Origin: Planctomycetota bacterium
GTDB taxonomy: Bacteria > Planctomycetota > Planctomycetia > Pirellulales > Pirellulaceae
Assembly (NCBI GenBank): GCA_963204915.1
Contig: CAUJHS010000117.1
Coordinates: 124,001 to 188,000 of the forward strand
Reading direction: 5' to 3'
DNA length: 64,000 nucleotides
Below, piece by piece: positions 41,340 through 50,953 of this stretch (position 1 is its first letter; every line of letters starts with the position of its first letter). The position numbers and the translations under genes were made by a program. A model generated the notes under the pieces. The model was not told the DNA's origin. It did not search any database and saw only the letters and a list, made by a program, of their open reading frames with translations.

Positions 41340-42281
41340 ATGGGACATCATTTCCCGAAGTGGTTTGTTCTGATGCTCGTGCTGGCTACCGCGCTCTGCG
41401 GTTGCGGCGTCCAAAGTGCGGTGGATTCAGCAAAGACCGGAGCCGCCCCGGCGTCTACAACCGAGGAAATCGCTGGAAACGCCATTGCCGACCAGGACGC
41501 CGCCGAAGGTGGCGGGGGCGAGATGGGCGCCGACCCCCAAACCGCCCCGCCTGCCGAACGAAAGATCATTTACACCGCCGTCGTTGACCTGGTGGTCGAC
41601 GACTTCACCGAAACCGATCGTAAGATACAAGCCCTAACCAAGGAATTCGGCGGTTTTATTGCTGAATTTCGCGAGGATCGCACCTACGGCGACCGTCGTT
41701 CGGGACGCTGGGTGGTTCGCACGCCGGTGCGGCGTTTCCAAGAGTTTCTCGATCAAGTTGTGGCCCTCGGCGTGCCGGAAACGCGGCAAATGGACGCTCA
41801 AGACGTGACCGAGGAGTACGTCGATCTTGAAGCGCGGCTGGCCAGCAAAAAACGCCTAGAAGAACGCATTCTCCAACTTCTCGAAGAACGGGCCGGCGAG
41901 ATTAAAGACGTAATCGTCGTCGAGCAGGAACTGGCCCGCGTACGCGAAGAAATCGAACGCATGGAGGGTCGCTTGCGGTTCTTAGCCAACCGAGTCGAGT
42001 TAACCACGATTACCATCACGGCGCGTGAGGAAGTTGATTACGAACCGCCGCAAGCCCCCACTTTTACGGGAAAGGTGCAGTCCACTTGGAGCCAATCACT
42101 GACCGCCCTCGGCCGGACGTTGGAAGCCCTGGCATTGACGGTCGTGGCGTTATTTCCCTGGTTCGTGCTGTTGTTACTCATTGGGACGCCATTCGCCATG
42201 GGGCTGGCTCGCTGGTGGCGTCGAAGAACGCCGCAACCAGCCGAAGTGATCGACCCCGGCGCATCGTCAATTTCTAGCTGA
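41340..42281 (+). CDS. DUF4349 lipoprotein
   Basis: The 313-residue form starts at ATG 41340, which opens a lipoprotein signal (KWFVLMLVLATALCGCGVQS, lipobox at TALCGC); the upstream frame to 41244 is not needed. The mature part has an acidic Gly/Ala-rich linker, a conserved strand IIYTAVVDLVVDDFTETD, long helices likely to form a coiled coil (RLEERILQLLEERAGEIKD, ELARVREEIERMEGRLRF) and a C-terminal membrane helix ending in a basic tail. This is the DUF4349 plan, in which a beta-rich domain brackets a coiled coil. No catalytic function is known. I expect envelope attachment at both ends. Confidence 0.75.
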   Translation: MGHHFPKWFVLMLVLATALCGCGVQSAVDSAKTGAAPASTTEEIAGNAIADQDAAEGGGGEMGADPQTAPPAERKIIYTAVVDLVVDDFTETDRKIQALTKEFGGFIAEFREDRTYGDRRSGRWVVRTPVRRFQEFLDQVVALGVPETRQMDAQDVTEEYVDLEARLASKKRLEERILQLLEERAGEIKDVIVVEQELARVREEIERMEGRLRFLANRVELTTITITAREEVDYEPPQAPTFTGKVQSTWSQSLTALGRTLEALALTVVALFPWFVLLLLIGTPFAMGLARWWRRRTPQPAEVIDPGASSISS

Positions 42282-42357
42282 GTTGGTTGTTTTGATCGCT
42301 TACCGCGAGTAGGATTGGGGACGAAACATGTTCGCTCCCTCCAACCCATTCCCACCT

Positions 42358-43008
42358 ATGAACGCGCGCTGTCTTGCGTTTTGCTTGCTTGTCCTCTTTG
42401 CCGCACCCGCGCTGGCGGAAGACGCCGGGTCAGGTTTTCAGCCCATTTTCAATGGTCATAATCTGGAGGGATGGCAAGGCGCGACCGACGGTTACTTCGT
42501 CGAAAACGCAGCCATTGTGTGCGACCCCAAAAAGGGCAGGTTTTTGTATACAAAGAATCAGTACGGCGACTTTCACCTCAAGTTCGAGTTCAAACTAACG
42601 GAAGGCGCCAATAACGGGCTGGGCATACGTTGTCCTTTGGAAGGCAACCCAGCGTACGTGGGCATGGAGTTGCAAATTATCGACAACGGCTCCGAATCGT
42701 ACAAGAACATCAAAACCTGGCAGCGCCACGGCTCGGTATACGGCGTGGTGGCCGCCAGCAAAGACGCATTGAAACCTGTTGGCGAGTGGAACCAACAAGA
42801 AGTCATCGCCAAGGGCAAGCACATTCAAGTCATTCTGAATGGCCAAACCATTGTCGACGCCGATCTCGCCGAAGCCTCCAAGAACGGTACGCTGGATGGA
42901 CAAAGCCATCCGGGGTTGGAGCGCGAAAAAGGCCACTTCTGTTTTTGCGGGCACGGACACCGCGTGGAGTTCCGCAATTTGTGGGTTAAGGAACTTAACG
43001 AAGAATAG
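42358..43008 (+). CDS. Secreted DUF1080 (3-keto-disaccharide hydrolase-like) protein
   Basis: ATG 42358 begins a signal peptide (NARCLAFCLLVLFAAPALA), giving 216 residues. The DUF1080 beta-sandwich pattern is clear: FQPIFNGHNLEGWQG near the start, GDFHLKFEFKLTEGANNGLG, ELQIIDNG and VEFRNLWVKEL at the end. Some DUF1080 proteins have been shown to hydrolyse 3-keto-glycosides, and planctomycetes have very many copies. The substrate here is not known. It is a single-domain member. Confidence 0.9.
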   Translation: MNARCLAFCLLVLFAAPALAEDAGSGFQPIFNGHNLEGWQGATDGYFVENAAIVCDPKKGRFLYTKNQYGDFHLKFEFKLTEGANNGLGIRCPLEGNPAYVGMELQIIDNGSESYKNIKTWQRHGSVYGVVAASKDALKPVGEWNQQEVIAKGKHIQVILNGQTIVDADLAEASKNGTLDGQSHPGLEREKGHFCFCGHGHRVEFRNLWVKELNEE

Positions 43009-43223
43009 AACGTTCGCACAAGCTGTATCAAAAGTAACGTTGAGAAGTCGCGAGAACTGTAAAAATCGGCAATCGCGGCGCAATATCCGAAAACCCACTT
43101 GAACAAAGAAACGAAAGAACTCTAAGGATGGGTGCGTGCGTCGCCGGCCGCCCAACTCGCAAGAGCTAGTAAAGATCGCGATGGTTGGATGTTTCCCGAA
43201 CTTTCCACCTTGCTCTTGTTAAA

Positions 43224-43240
43224 AATCCGCCTTGCGGATT
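43224..43240. promoter_or_regulatory. Short hairpin upstream of the TPR gene
   Basis: AATCCGC and GCGGATT form a 7-base-pair stem with a three-base loop in the 295-base gap before the TPR gene, preceded by a run of A. On the minus strand it would read as a hairpin followed by T residues, but no minus-strand gene ends here. Confidence 0.25.
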
Positions 43241-43302
43241 AGATTGATCGTGTGTACGGAGGATCCGTTCCAGGCCTTGTTGCCGCGCCTGGTGGTGAAA
43301 GG

Positions 43303-46257
43303 ATGCTGTTGCCCCACACTTATCGTTCGCTGTTGGCGGCGTGTCTTTGGCTCGCCGCCTCTACGTCATTAGCTGGACCAGCGGAAGATCAGTACGCAGT
43401 CGCGGCAGGGCATTATGCGGCAGGACGGTGGCGTCTGGCGTCGGAAGAATTCGGCGCCTTTCTAACGCAGTTCCCCGATCACACCATGGCCGACACGGTT
43501 CGCTTCTACCAAGCCGAAGCGTACATTCAGCAAGGCCAGTATGACACAGCTCGCCAACGCTTGGCCGAGTTTCTGGAGCGTCAACCCGACCACAAGTACG
43601 CGCCCCAAGCCATGTTTCGGCAAGGAGAGGCTACTTTCTTCCTGGCCGATGCCAACGGCGCCAAGGAAGCGTTTGAAGCCTTTCGCGCGAAGTATCATGA
43701 CCACGAATTAAACCAATTCGTACTCCCGTACTTGGGTGATCTGGCGCTCGATCGCGGCGATCACGCCGCGGCTCAAACCGCCTACGCTGAAGCGTTAACG
43801 AAGTTTCCCCAAGGCCCCCTGCGCGACGGTTGCCGTTTCGGGTTGGCCCGGGCCATGGAGTCGCTTGGCGATACGGCCGGCGCAGAACGATTTTATCGCT
43901 ATCTGGCCTACCAAACCAAAAGCGATCTGGCCGACGATGCGCAGTTACGACTGGGCATGCTCTTGTCGCAGGCTCGTCGTCATGACGAGGCTATACGCGA
44001 ACTTCGCCGAGTCGAAACGGATTTCGCCCAAAGCGAACACCGCACCCACGGACTGTATTGGCTCGCGCGCACTCAATTCTCCATGCAGAACTGGGAAGGG
44101 GTGATCGCCTCGGCAGCCCAAGCCAAGACGCCACAAGATCATGAACTCGCGCCGGCATTCGCATTCCTCACCGGCGAAGCGTTGGCGCGAGTAGGACGCA
44201 CTGCAGAAGCCATGACGCAATTGGCCGAAGTAGCGACCCAATGGCCCCAAAGCGAGTGGGCCGACGACGCCGTTCAGGCCCAGATCGAACTTGCGCTCGT
44301 CACGGGTGATGATGAGAAGATTGACGCACTCGCGAACGAATTTGAACAGCGTTTTGCCAAAAGCAACTTGCTATCCGCGGTCAAATTGGCGCACGGCCGC
44401 TCGCTGTTACGTCGCCGCAAGTATGAAGAAGCCGCTGCGCTCTTTGAACGCCTCCTGGAGCCTTCGTCACACGAGGGCCAACAAGCGCCGTCCCCACGCC
44501 AACAAAATCTTTACCGTTATTATCTGGGTTTGGCGTGTTTGGGAGGAGACGATTTCGAGCGAGCCCGACAGACCTTGGAGCTAATCGCTCTGGAGGGCGA
44601 CAATTCAGAATTGGCTGACGGCGCGCGAGTCGCTCGCGCCGCAGCGCTGTTGGGTTTGGAACGTTATCAAGACGCCGTGCCGCTGCTGCAAGCGTATCTC
44701 GCTTCACAGCCCGATAGTCCGGACGCGGCCAAATGTCGAGCGCAACTTGTCGTGGCGTTGGTGAAGCTCGAGCGACTTGCTGACGCCGGCGCAGCGCACG
44801 AGTTGCTAGCGCAGAAAAACTCCAACCATCCTCACTATCTCCCCACAACCGAGTTCCTGGCTGAAGCCGCTTACGCCGCGGGCGACAAAGACCTCGCCCG
44901 GCGTCTATTTACGCAACTTGCGCGAGAAGGCAACCCTCAGCAATACGCCGCCAAAGGGCTCTCGGGCCTGGCCTGGCTCGAGTTTGAGGGGAACGACGCA
45001 GCTCAGTCGGCCGCGGCTTTTGAGAAACTTTTGCGAGATCATCCCGATAGTCAACTCGCCGCCGAAGCCGCCATGATGCAGGCGAAGTCACAAGAGCGAC
45101 TTGGCTCGGTCGATACGGCTGCGGCAATGTACCGCCTTGTGCTCGATAAGTACGCCTCGTCCGAGCAGGCGCCGATCGCCATGTTGGCGCTGGCGCGACT
45201 TCTGGACCAACAAGGGCGGCACCCCGAGGCGGTCGCGCTGTACGAGCGGTACGTACAAACGTATCCAAAGGCGCCGGACATTGACGCCGCCCTCTACCAA
45301 TGGGCATGGGCCTTAGTTGATCTGAACCAAGGCGACGAAGCCAACACGGTTTTCAACCGATTGATTGAAGAGCATCCTGCTAGTCCTTACTACCCTGACG
45401 CCGCCTACCGCCTCGCGGAACACGCCGTGCAGACGAAGGACTATCGCCGGGCGCAAGGTTTGGTCGAACGAATTCTCGCGACGCAGCCACAAGGCGATGT
45501 GCTCGCTCACTCGCTTTACTTGCAAGGCCAGATTGCCGCACTCGAAGAGCGATGGCCCGACGTGGCGCCTGCCATGGAGCGATTGCTTCACGAATTCCCC
45601 GGCACGCCGTTGACGCTTCCCGCAAGTTACTGGGCGGCCGAAGGTTATTACCGGCAACAACAGTATCAGGAAGCTGGCCGGCGCCTGAACGAGTTAGCCC
45701 CGTTGGCCGAGCAACATAACGACACCTGGTTGGCAATGGTTTACCTACGGCGCGCGCAAGTGCTGGCCCATGAGAAGAAGTGGAGCGAAGCCCACGACTT
45801 GGCGTCCGCCATCGCCGGCAAGTATCCCGAGTTTCGCCAACAATATGAGGCCGATTACTTGATTGGGCGCTGCCTTATGGCGCAGGCCAAATTCAGCGAT
45901 GCCCGAGCGGCCTTTGAGAACGTCATTCGCTCGACAACCGGCGGGCGCACCGAAACCGCCGCAATGGCGCAGTGGATGATTGGCGAGACCTATTTTCATC
46001 AGAAAAACTACCTTGAAGCGATAAAAGCCTATCATCGCGTGGAGCGGCTGTTCCCGTTTCCACGCTGGCAAGCCGGCGCGTTGTTGCAGTCGGGCAAATG
46101 CCATGAGATGCGCGGGGAGTTCGCCGATGCGGTCAAGTTGTATGCCCAGTTGCTTAAAGACTATGCGAACACCTCGTTTTCCGAAGAAGCGTCGCAGCGA
46201 TTGCGCGTCGCACAGAAGCGAGCGACCCAGAATATCGGTCATTCCTCTCGTGAATGA
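43303..46257 (+). CDS. Large exported TPR-repeat protein
   Basis: The 984-residue form starts at ATG 43303 with a signal peptide (LPHTYRSLLAACLWLAASTS, ending near LAGPAED). The rest is almost entirely tetratricopeptide-like repeats about 34-37 residues apart, for example ARQRLAEFLERQPDHKYAPQ, ALYERYVQTYPKAPDIDAAL and AIKAYHRVERLFPFPRWQAG. It resembles YbgF/CpoB-like TPR proteins of the Tol-Pal system but is much longer. It lies immediately upstream of exbB/exbD-like genes on the same strand with a 76-base gap, so I infer a periplasmic scaffold working with an energised ExbB/ExbD complex. Confidence 0.85.
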   Translation: MLLPHTYRSLLAACLWLAASTSLAGPAEDQYAVAAGHYAAGRWRLASEEFGAFLTQFPDHTMADTVRFYQAEAYIQQGQYDTARQRLAEFLERQPDHKYAPQAMFRQGEATFFLADANGAKEAFEAFRAKYHDHELNQFVLPYLGDLALDRGDHAAAQTAYAEALTKFPQGPLRDGCRFGLARAMESLGDTAGAERFYRYLAYQTKSDLADDAQLRLGMLLSQARRHDEAIRELRRVETDFAQSEHRTHGLYWLARTQFSMQNWEGVIASAAQAKTPQDHELAPAFAFLTGEALARVGRTAEAMTQLAEVATQWPQSEWADDAVQAQIELALVTGDDEKIDALANEFEQRFAKSNLLSAVKLAHGRSLLRRRKYEEAAALFERLLEPSSHEGQQAPSPRQQNLYRYYLGLACLGGDDFERARQTLELIALEGDNSELADGARVARAAALLGLERYQDAVPLLQAYLASQPDSPDAAKCRAQLVVALVKLERLADAGAAHELLAQKNSNHPHYLPTTEFLAEAAYAAGDKDLARRLFTQLAREGNPQQYAAKGLSGLAWLEFEGNDAAQSAAAFEKLLRDHPDSQLAAEAAMMQAKSQERLGSVDTAAAMYRLVLDKYASSEQAPIAMLALARLLDQQGRHPEAVALYERYVQTYPKAPDIDAALYQWAWALVDLNQGDEANTVFNRLIEEHPASPYYPDAAYRLAEHAVQTKDYRRAQGLVERILATQPQGDVLAHSLYLQGQIAALEERWPDVAPAMERLLHEFPGTPLTLPASYWAAEGYYRQQQYQEAGRRLNELAPLAEQHNDTWLAMVYLRRAQVLAHEKKWSEAHDLASAIAGKYPEFRQQYEADYLIGRCLMAQAKFSDARAAFENVIRSTTGGRTETAAMAQWMIGETYFHQKNYLEAIKAYHRVERLFPFPRWQAGALLQSGKCHEMRGEFADAVKLYAQLLKDYANTSFSEEASQRLRVAQKRATQNIGHSSRE

Positions 46258-46333
46258 TCCGCATGAGGCGATCTCGGCCAGTGCGGCGCGCCACCGCATC
46301 GCGAATCGGCGATTCAACATTCAGGAGAAGTTT

Positions 46334-47185
46334 ATGCCTTATTCCGCAATCATTCATCGCGGCGCTTTAGTCATCGCTTGGATGTTGACTGTTGCTTCGT
46401 TGACCATGGCTCAAGAGGGCGAATTCGCGCCGGCTCAAGCGCCGCCCGTCATTGACTTGCCTGTGCCTGAAACTACGGCGCTTCAAGAGCCGGCGGTTGG
46501 AGCATCTGCGATTCCCACCAAAAATTTGTTGGAGGTAATTCGCGAAGGCGGCGTATTGATGTATCCCATTGGACTTTGCTCCTTCCTTCTGTGCGTGTTC
46601 GTCTTCGAACGAGCCATCATGTTGCGACGCGGCCGCGTGATCCCGCGGCCTTTTGTGAAACGCTTCCTGAAGCAATTAAGCGAGGGCGAACTTGACCGCG
46701 ACCAGGCCCTGGAGCTGTGCGCCAAAAATCGTAGCCCGGTGAGTGAAGTGTTCGCTGGCGGTTTGAAGAAATGGGGCCGCCCCTCGGTCGAAGTCGAACA
46801 AGCGATTCTCGATGCTGGCGAGCGCGTCACCAATGGGTTGCGTCGATACTTGCGGATGCTCAACGGCATCTCGACCGTGAGTCCTTTGCTGGGACTTCTT
46901 GGCACCGTGTTTGGTATGATTTCCTCGTTTAACGCCATCGCCACCGCCGACGCCATGGGCAAGTCGGAACTCTTGGCGGCCGGCATCAGCGAGGCGTTGT
47001 TAACGACGGCGGCGGGGTTGGCCGTCGCGATTCCCGCGCTCATCGCCTATTTGTTTTTCATCGGCCGAGTCGACGCCTTCATCATGGAGATCGACGCCTT
47101 GGGGCAAGAGTTAGTCGAAGTGATCTCGGCCGAAGCGCAGACGGAACGCAACCGATCCAAGAAGAGTCGCACCACGGCTGCGTAA
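46334..47185 (+). CDS. MotA/TolQ/ExbB proton channel family protein
   Basis: ATG 46334 follows AGGAGA and gives 283 residues. A signal peptide-like start (RGALVIAWMLTVASLTMAQ) is followed by a short Pro/Glu-rich periplasmic linker, then the first channel helix (VLMYPIGLCSFLLCVFVFER). The family core is ISTVSPLLGLLGTVFGMISS and the final helix pair contains LLTTAAGLAVAIPALIAYLF. These proteins form the proton-driven pentamer that powers Tol/Ton partners. An added cleavable N-terminus before the channel is common in planctomycete ExbB-like proteins. It is followed 59 bases later by the ExbD-like gene. Confidence 0.9.
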   Translation: MPYSAIIHRGALVIAWMLTVASLTMAQEGEFAPAQAPPVIDLPVPETTALQEPAVGASAIPTKNLLEVIREGGVLMYPIGLCSFLLCVFVFERAIMLRRGRVIPRPFVKRFLKQLSEGELDRDQALELCAKNRSPVSEVFAGGLKKWGRPSVEVEQAILDAGERVTNGLRRYLRMLNGISTVSPLLGLLGTVFGMISSFNAIATADAMGKSELLAAGISEALLTTAAGLAVAIPALIAYLFFIGRVDAFIMEIDALGQELVEVISAEAQTERNRSKKSRTTAA

Positions 47186-47244
47186 CCGGTCAGAGCAAAT
47201 TCGCGCAGGCTCTGCAGATCCTCCGAACACGTAGGCTTAGGAAT

Positions 47245-47664
47245 ATGCCGCTCAAAACACATCATGACGAAGTTCCGACGCTCAATCTCACGTCGATGAT
47301 TGACGTGGTGTTCCTGCTCATCATTTTCTTCATGGTGGGCACCAAGTTCGCCGATATGGAGCGCGACATCGCCTTACAGGTTCCGCAGGTGAGCGAGGGA
47401 GGCGCATTAACTCCCGCACCAGAGAAACGCATTGTCAACGTGTATCGCGACGGCCGCATCACCTTGGATCGTCAGGATGTTTCTTTGGAGCAGCTTGAGG
47501 CGCAGCTGGCGCACGCGAGGACTGAATACGCTGAATTGGGAGTGATTGTGCGCGGCGACGCTGAGGGGCCGTTTCAAAATGTCGCCAGCGCGCTGAACGC
47601 CTGCCGTCAGGCCGGCATCAGTGAACTTGGCATTTCGGTGCGACTGGCCCGAGGCGGCGAGTAG
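47245..47664 (+). CDS. ExbD/TolR-family protein
   Basis: The 139-residue protein has a short cytosolic start, a single membrane helix with the family proton-carrying aspartate (NLTSMIDVVFLLIIFFMVGT) and a periplasmic domain ending VASALNACRQAGISELGISV. It pairs with the ExbB-like protein to convert proton motive force into movement of a periplasmic partner. The next gene starts 64 bases later and supplies a TonB-like candidate partner. Confidence 0.92.
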   Translation: MPLKTHHDEVPTLNLTSMIDVVFLLIIFFMVGTKFADMERDIALQVPQVSEGGALTPAPEKRIVNVYRDGRITLDRQDVSLEQLEAQLAHARTEYAELGVIVRGDAEGPFQNVASALNACRQAGISELGISVRLARGGE

Positions 47665-47728
47665 AGGCGATCTCCGCCGTCCGCCCCGCGATACGCAGAG
47701 CGACGGCAGCACGCAGGGAAGCGACGCC

Positions 47729-49804
47729 ATGAATGCTTTCGATTGGGGCTGGCTGAAAATAAATCTCGACGAAGGCTTCTCGCCGCACAACGTGGCTTTG
47801 TTGCTTTGGGCCGGACTCGCGGTGCTAACTGTATCGCTCACGGTTTTGGCGCGTACCCGGTGGGGCCAAGCGCAACCTTTATCTAAGTGCGTCTTTTTGT
47901 CGCTGTACGCACATGTCCTGCTCGGCGGTTACGCTTATACGACGCAAGTGATCTTGGCGCCACCTCTAGCGCCGCGTGACTCCGTGATTCGACTGACGGA
48001 CATTAGTCCCGTGCGCGATGATCAAGCAGGGGAGCATCACGAACAATGGCCCACCGGCGAACCCGATTCAAATGCCCGCAGTGTGGCGCCATGGGAGAAT
48101 TCGGCGAACTCGGAACTTCTCTTGCCGAACGCCTTGACGCCCGAACGGCAAGAAGCGGCGCCGATCATTGAACCAACACGTAATGTCGAGATGTCCGAAC
48201 CGGACGTATTGGCCATGGCGCCGACCGACGCGCCGTTGACCGAGGAAGCCCCCGAAAGGCCTGTGCCGCAAGCGCCGCTTCCGCTAGATCCGGTTGCAGC
48301 GGCAGACGCCGCGCCTGCGACTGAGATTGAACAGCCGGCGCCTCCGATGCCCCAGCCCGAGATGGCCAATAATGCACAGCCGGACCTGCCCGGCATGAGC
48401 GAGTTAGCGCGAGTTGATGTACCTTCGACAGAGTCGCCGCCGACACGACAGCCCGCGACCGCCGACTTGCCCCGAGAATTTCTGGAGAACGCCGGTGGTC
48501 TGCAGCGTCTGACTGACGCCATGCCAGCCGAGTTGGCAAGCGCCCTCCGTGGTTCGCAAGATGAACTTCAGGCCGCCACAGGACGAGACGGTGATCCTGC
48601 TCGGGGTACGAACCAGACCGGTGTTGCAACCCCCACGACTTCGGGACAAACGGGAGCGCGCTTTTCCAGCAGCGGTCAAGCCCTTGGCGCAGCCGTGGCG
48701 GCATTGCCTATTCCAAGACGCTTAGGCGATGGCGCCGCCATGCCAGACTTGTACCGCCTGCGCATGGGCGAAGGTCGAGCGCTGGCGGCCCGCGAACTTG
48801 GCGCCACGCCCGACACCGAAGCCGCGGTCGAGTTGGCTCTTCAGTGGCTTGCCGCAAATCAAGAGAAGGATGGCCGCTGGAGCGCCGCTCGGCACGGCGC
48901 GGGCCGCGAAGATAAAGTCTTGGGGCATGACCGCAGCGGCGCCGGCGGAAAGGCCGATCCAGCCGTCACTGCGCTGGCGCTGCTCGCATTCCTCGGTGCG
49001 GGACAAACGCATCTGGAGGGCCCCTACAGGACGAATGTGCAACACGGATTAGAATATTTATTGCGCATTCAGCGCAATACCGGAGATCTTTCCAGCGAGG
49101 CTGAGTTCTTCGCGCGCATGTACTGCCACGGCATGGCTTCCCTCGCCCTGAGCGAAGCCTTAGCGCTAACCGGTGACGAACGACTGCGACCGTTCGTCGA
49201 ACGCGCGGTTGCGTTCTCGCTCGCCTGCCAACATTCCACGAACGGCGGCTGGCGATACCAGAAGGGCGACCTGGGCGACATGAGCCAATTTGGCTGGCAA
49301 GTCATGGCGCTGAAGAGCGCCGAGTTGGCTGGCGTCCCTGTACCGCAAACCACGCACGACGGGATGCGCCGCTTTTTGCGCGGTGCTTCCTCCGGCGCGC
49401 AAGGCGGTCTTGCCAGTTATCGAGCTGGCGAACGCGTCTCGCGCACCATGACGGCCGAAGCCTTGGCCTGCCGCTACTTTCTCGACGGCGAACCTGCGCC
49501 GCCGCTGCGCCGTGAAGCGACCCACTTTATTCTCGAAGAACTTCCGCAAGACGGCCGTGCGAATTTTTACTACTGGTACTATGCCACCTTGGCGCTCTTT
49601 CAAACCCAAGACGACACCTGGAGCACCTGGAACGCCGCGTTGCAACAGCAGTTGCTCACGCGACAACGTCGCGATGGCGACGCGGCCGGAAGCTGGGATC
49701 CGGTTTGCATCTGGGGCGGTTATGGCGGACGTGTCTATACAACCGCCACGGCGTGTTTGTGCCTGGAAGTCTACTATCGGTACTTGCCCATTACCGCGAA
49801 TTAA
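47729..49804 (+). CDS. TonB-like membrane protein with squalene-cyclase-like toroid domain
   Basis: ATG 47729 gives 691 residues. Two membrane helices lie near the N-terminus (NVALLLWAGLAVLTVSLTVL and FLSLYAHVLLGGYAYTTQVI). A Pro/Ala/Glu-rich linker of about 200 residues follows (APLPLDPVAAADAAPATEI is typical). The C-terminal 330 residues form alpha/alpha toroid repeats like prenyltransferases and squalene cyclases: LQWLAANQEKDGRWSAARHG, LEYLLRIQRNTGDLSSEAEF, ACQHSTNGGWRYQKGD and ATACLCLEVYYRYL. The catalytic DXDD of cyclases is not seen, so a binding role is likely. Its position after exbB/exbD suggests that it is the energised TonB/TolA-like element. Confidence 0.8.
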   Translation: MNAFDWGWLKINLDEGFSPHNVALLLWAGLAVLTVSLTVLARTRWGQAQPLSKCVFLSLYAHVLLGGYAYTTQVILAPPLAPRDSVIRLTDISPVRDDQAGEHHEQWPTGEPDSNARSVAPWENSANSELLLPNALTPERQEAAPIIEPTRNVEMSEPDVLAMAPTDAPLTEEAPERPVPQAPLPLDPVAAADAAPATEIEQPAPPMPQPEMANNAQPDLPGMSELARVDVPSTESPPTRQPATADLPREFLENAGGLQRLTDAMPAELASALRGSQDELQAATGRDGDPARGTNQTGVATPTTSGQTGARFSSSGQALGAAVAALPIPRRLGDGAAMPDLYRLRMGEGRALAARELGATPDTEAAVELALQWLAANQEKDGRWSAARHGAGREDKVLGHDRSGAGGKADPAVTALALLAFLGAGQTHLEGPYRTNVQHGLEYLLRIQRNTGDLSSEAEFFARMYCHGMASLALSEALALTGDERLRPFVERAVAFSLACQHSTNGGWRYQKGDLGDMSQFGWQVMALKSAELAGVPVPQTTHDGMRRFLRGASSGAQGGLASYRAGERVSRTMTAEALACRYFLDGEPAPPLRREATHFILEELPQDGRANFYYWYYATLALFQTQDDTWSTWNAALQQQLLTRQRRDGDAAGSWDPVCIWGGYGGRVYTTATACLCLEVYYRYLPITAN

Positions 49805-49873
49805 TCGCGACACCGGTCGGCCGACCCGGAACACCACACCGGGGTTCGTTCGCGGCAACGCCCCAAAAGGGCT

Positions 49874-50950
49874 ATGATGGATTTGCCTTCCCGGAAATCC
49901 CGCATGGCCACAGAACATTTCAAAACCACGGGGCAAGACACGACGACAGGATCGCAAAGTCATTCCGTGGGTTCGTCGGAGAAAGTGCGCACCCTCGCTT
50001 GCTTGGCGGGCGTGAGTCTGGAGCGTGGCGTGCCTCTGGAAGACGTGCGTGAATATCTCAACGATCCTGACACGTTACTTTGGATGGATGTGCTCGACGC
50101 GGGACCGGATGAGCTTTCCATGCTCTTAGAGGAGTTTGGCTTTCACCCACTCGCGCTGGAAGACGTGGCGAAAGAACAACAACGCCCCAAGGTGGACGAC
50201 TACAAAAGCTATTTGTTTGTCGTCACCTACGGCGTGCTGCCCGTGGACGACGTCGCCGCGCCGCAAACCGCCGAGTTGCATCTGTTTATCGGTCGCAACT
50301 ACTTAGTCACGGTTCATCGTCGCCGCTTGCCCGCCTTAGAGGAAGCCGCATCTCGCTGGATGCGCAGCGGCCCACTCCTGCGCGAGGGTGTCGGATATCT
50401 GGTGTATACGGTGCTCGACGCCGTCGTAGACTCGTACTTTCCCGCGCTCGACGCCATTGAAGAAGACATGACCGAGATCGAGTCTGTATTGTTCAGCGAG
50501 TTTCACGAGGGGCACATGCAACGGCTCGTGCAACTCAAGCGAGGCTTGGTCGGCTTGCGGCGCGTTTTGTCCCCCATGCGCGACATCCTGCATGTCTTCC
50601 TTCGGCCCAATCATCCGTTTTTTTCGGCCGGCACGCGGGTGTACTTTCAGGACGTGTATGATCACGTTTTGCGTATTCTGGACGCCTTGGAGATCCAGCG
50701 TGAGACCGCCGCCGGCGCCACCGACGCTTATTTGACGATCAGTTCGAACCGGCTTAATCTCACCATGAAGAAGTTAACCGTGGTGACCGTAGCCGTGGCG
50801 ATCTTGGGCGCGGTGTTTGGCGCCTGGGGTATGAATTTCGCGTACATTCCGCTGTCGGAACCCTGGTGGGGGTTCTGGGTGGTCCTCGGCGGCGCGGCAA
50901 CGCTTGTAGCTGGCGTGTTGTGGCTCGCTCGCAAACAAAAGTGGTTATGA
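49874..50950 (+). CDS. corA: CorA-family magnesium/cobalt transporter
   Basis: The 358-residue protein has the CorA plan: a large cytosolic alpha/beta domain, a long helix (LDAIEEDMTEIESVLFSEFH onward), and two C-terminal membrane helices with the GMN signature in GAWGMNFAYIPLSE. It should import Mg2+ or a related divalent cation as a pentamer. ATGs at 49874, 49877 and 49904 are all possible starts; the last begins MATEHFKTTG. The response-regulator gene starts only 4 bases after its stop. Confidence 0.92.
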   Translation: MMDLPSRKSRMATEHFKTTGQDTTTGSQSHSVGSSEKVRTLACLAGVSLERGVPLEDVREYLNDPDTLLWMDVLDAGPDELSMLLEEFGFHPLALEDVAKEQQRPKVDDYKSYLFVVTYGVLPVDDVAAPQTAELHLFIGRNYLVTVHRRRLPALEEAASRWMRSGPLLREGVGYLVYTVLDAVVDSYFPALDAIEEDMTEIESVLFSEFHEGHMQRLVQLKRGLVGLRRVLSPMRDILHVFLRPNHPFFSAGTRVYFQDVYDHVLRILDALEIQRETAAGATDAYLTISSNRLNLTMKKLTVVTVAVAILGAVFGAWGMNFAYIPLSEPWWGFWVVLGGAATLVAGVLWLARKQKWL

Positions 50951-50953
50951 CTT

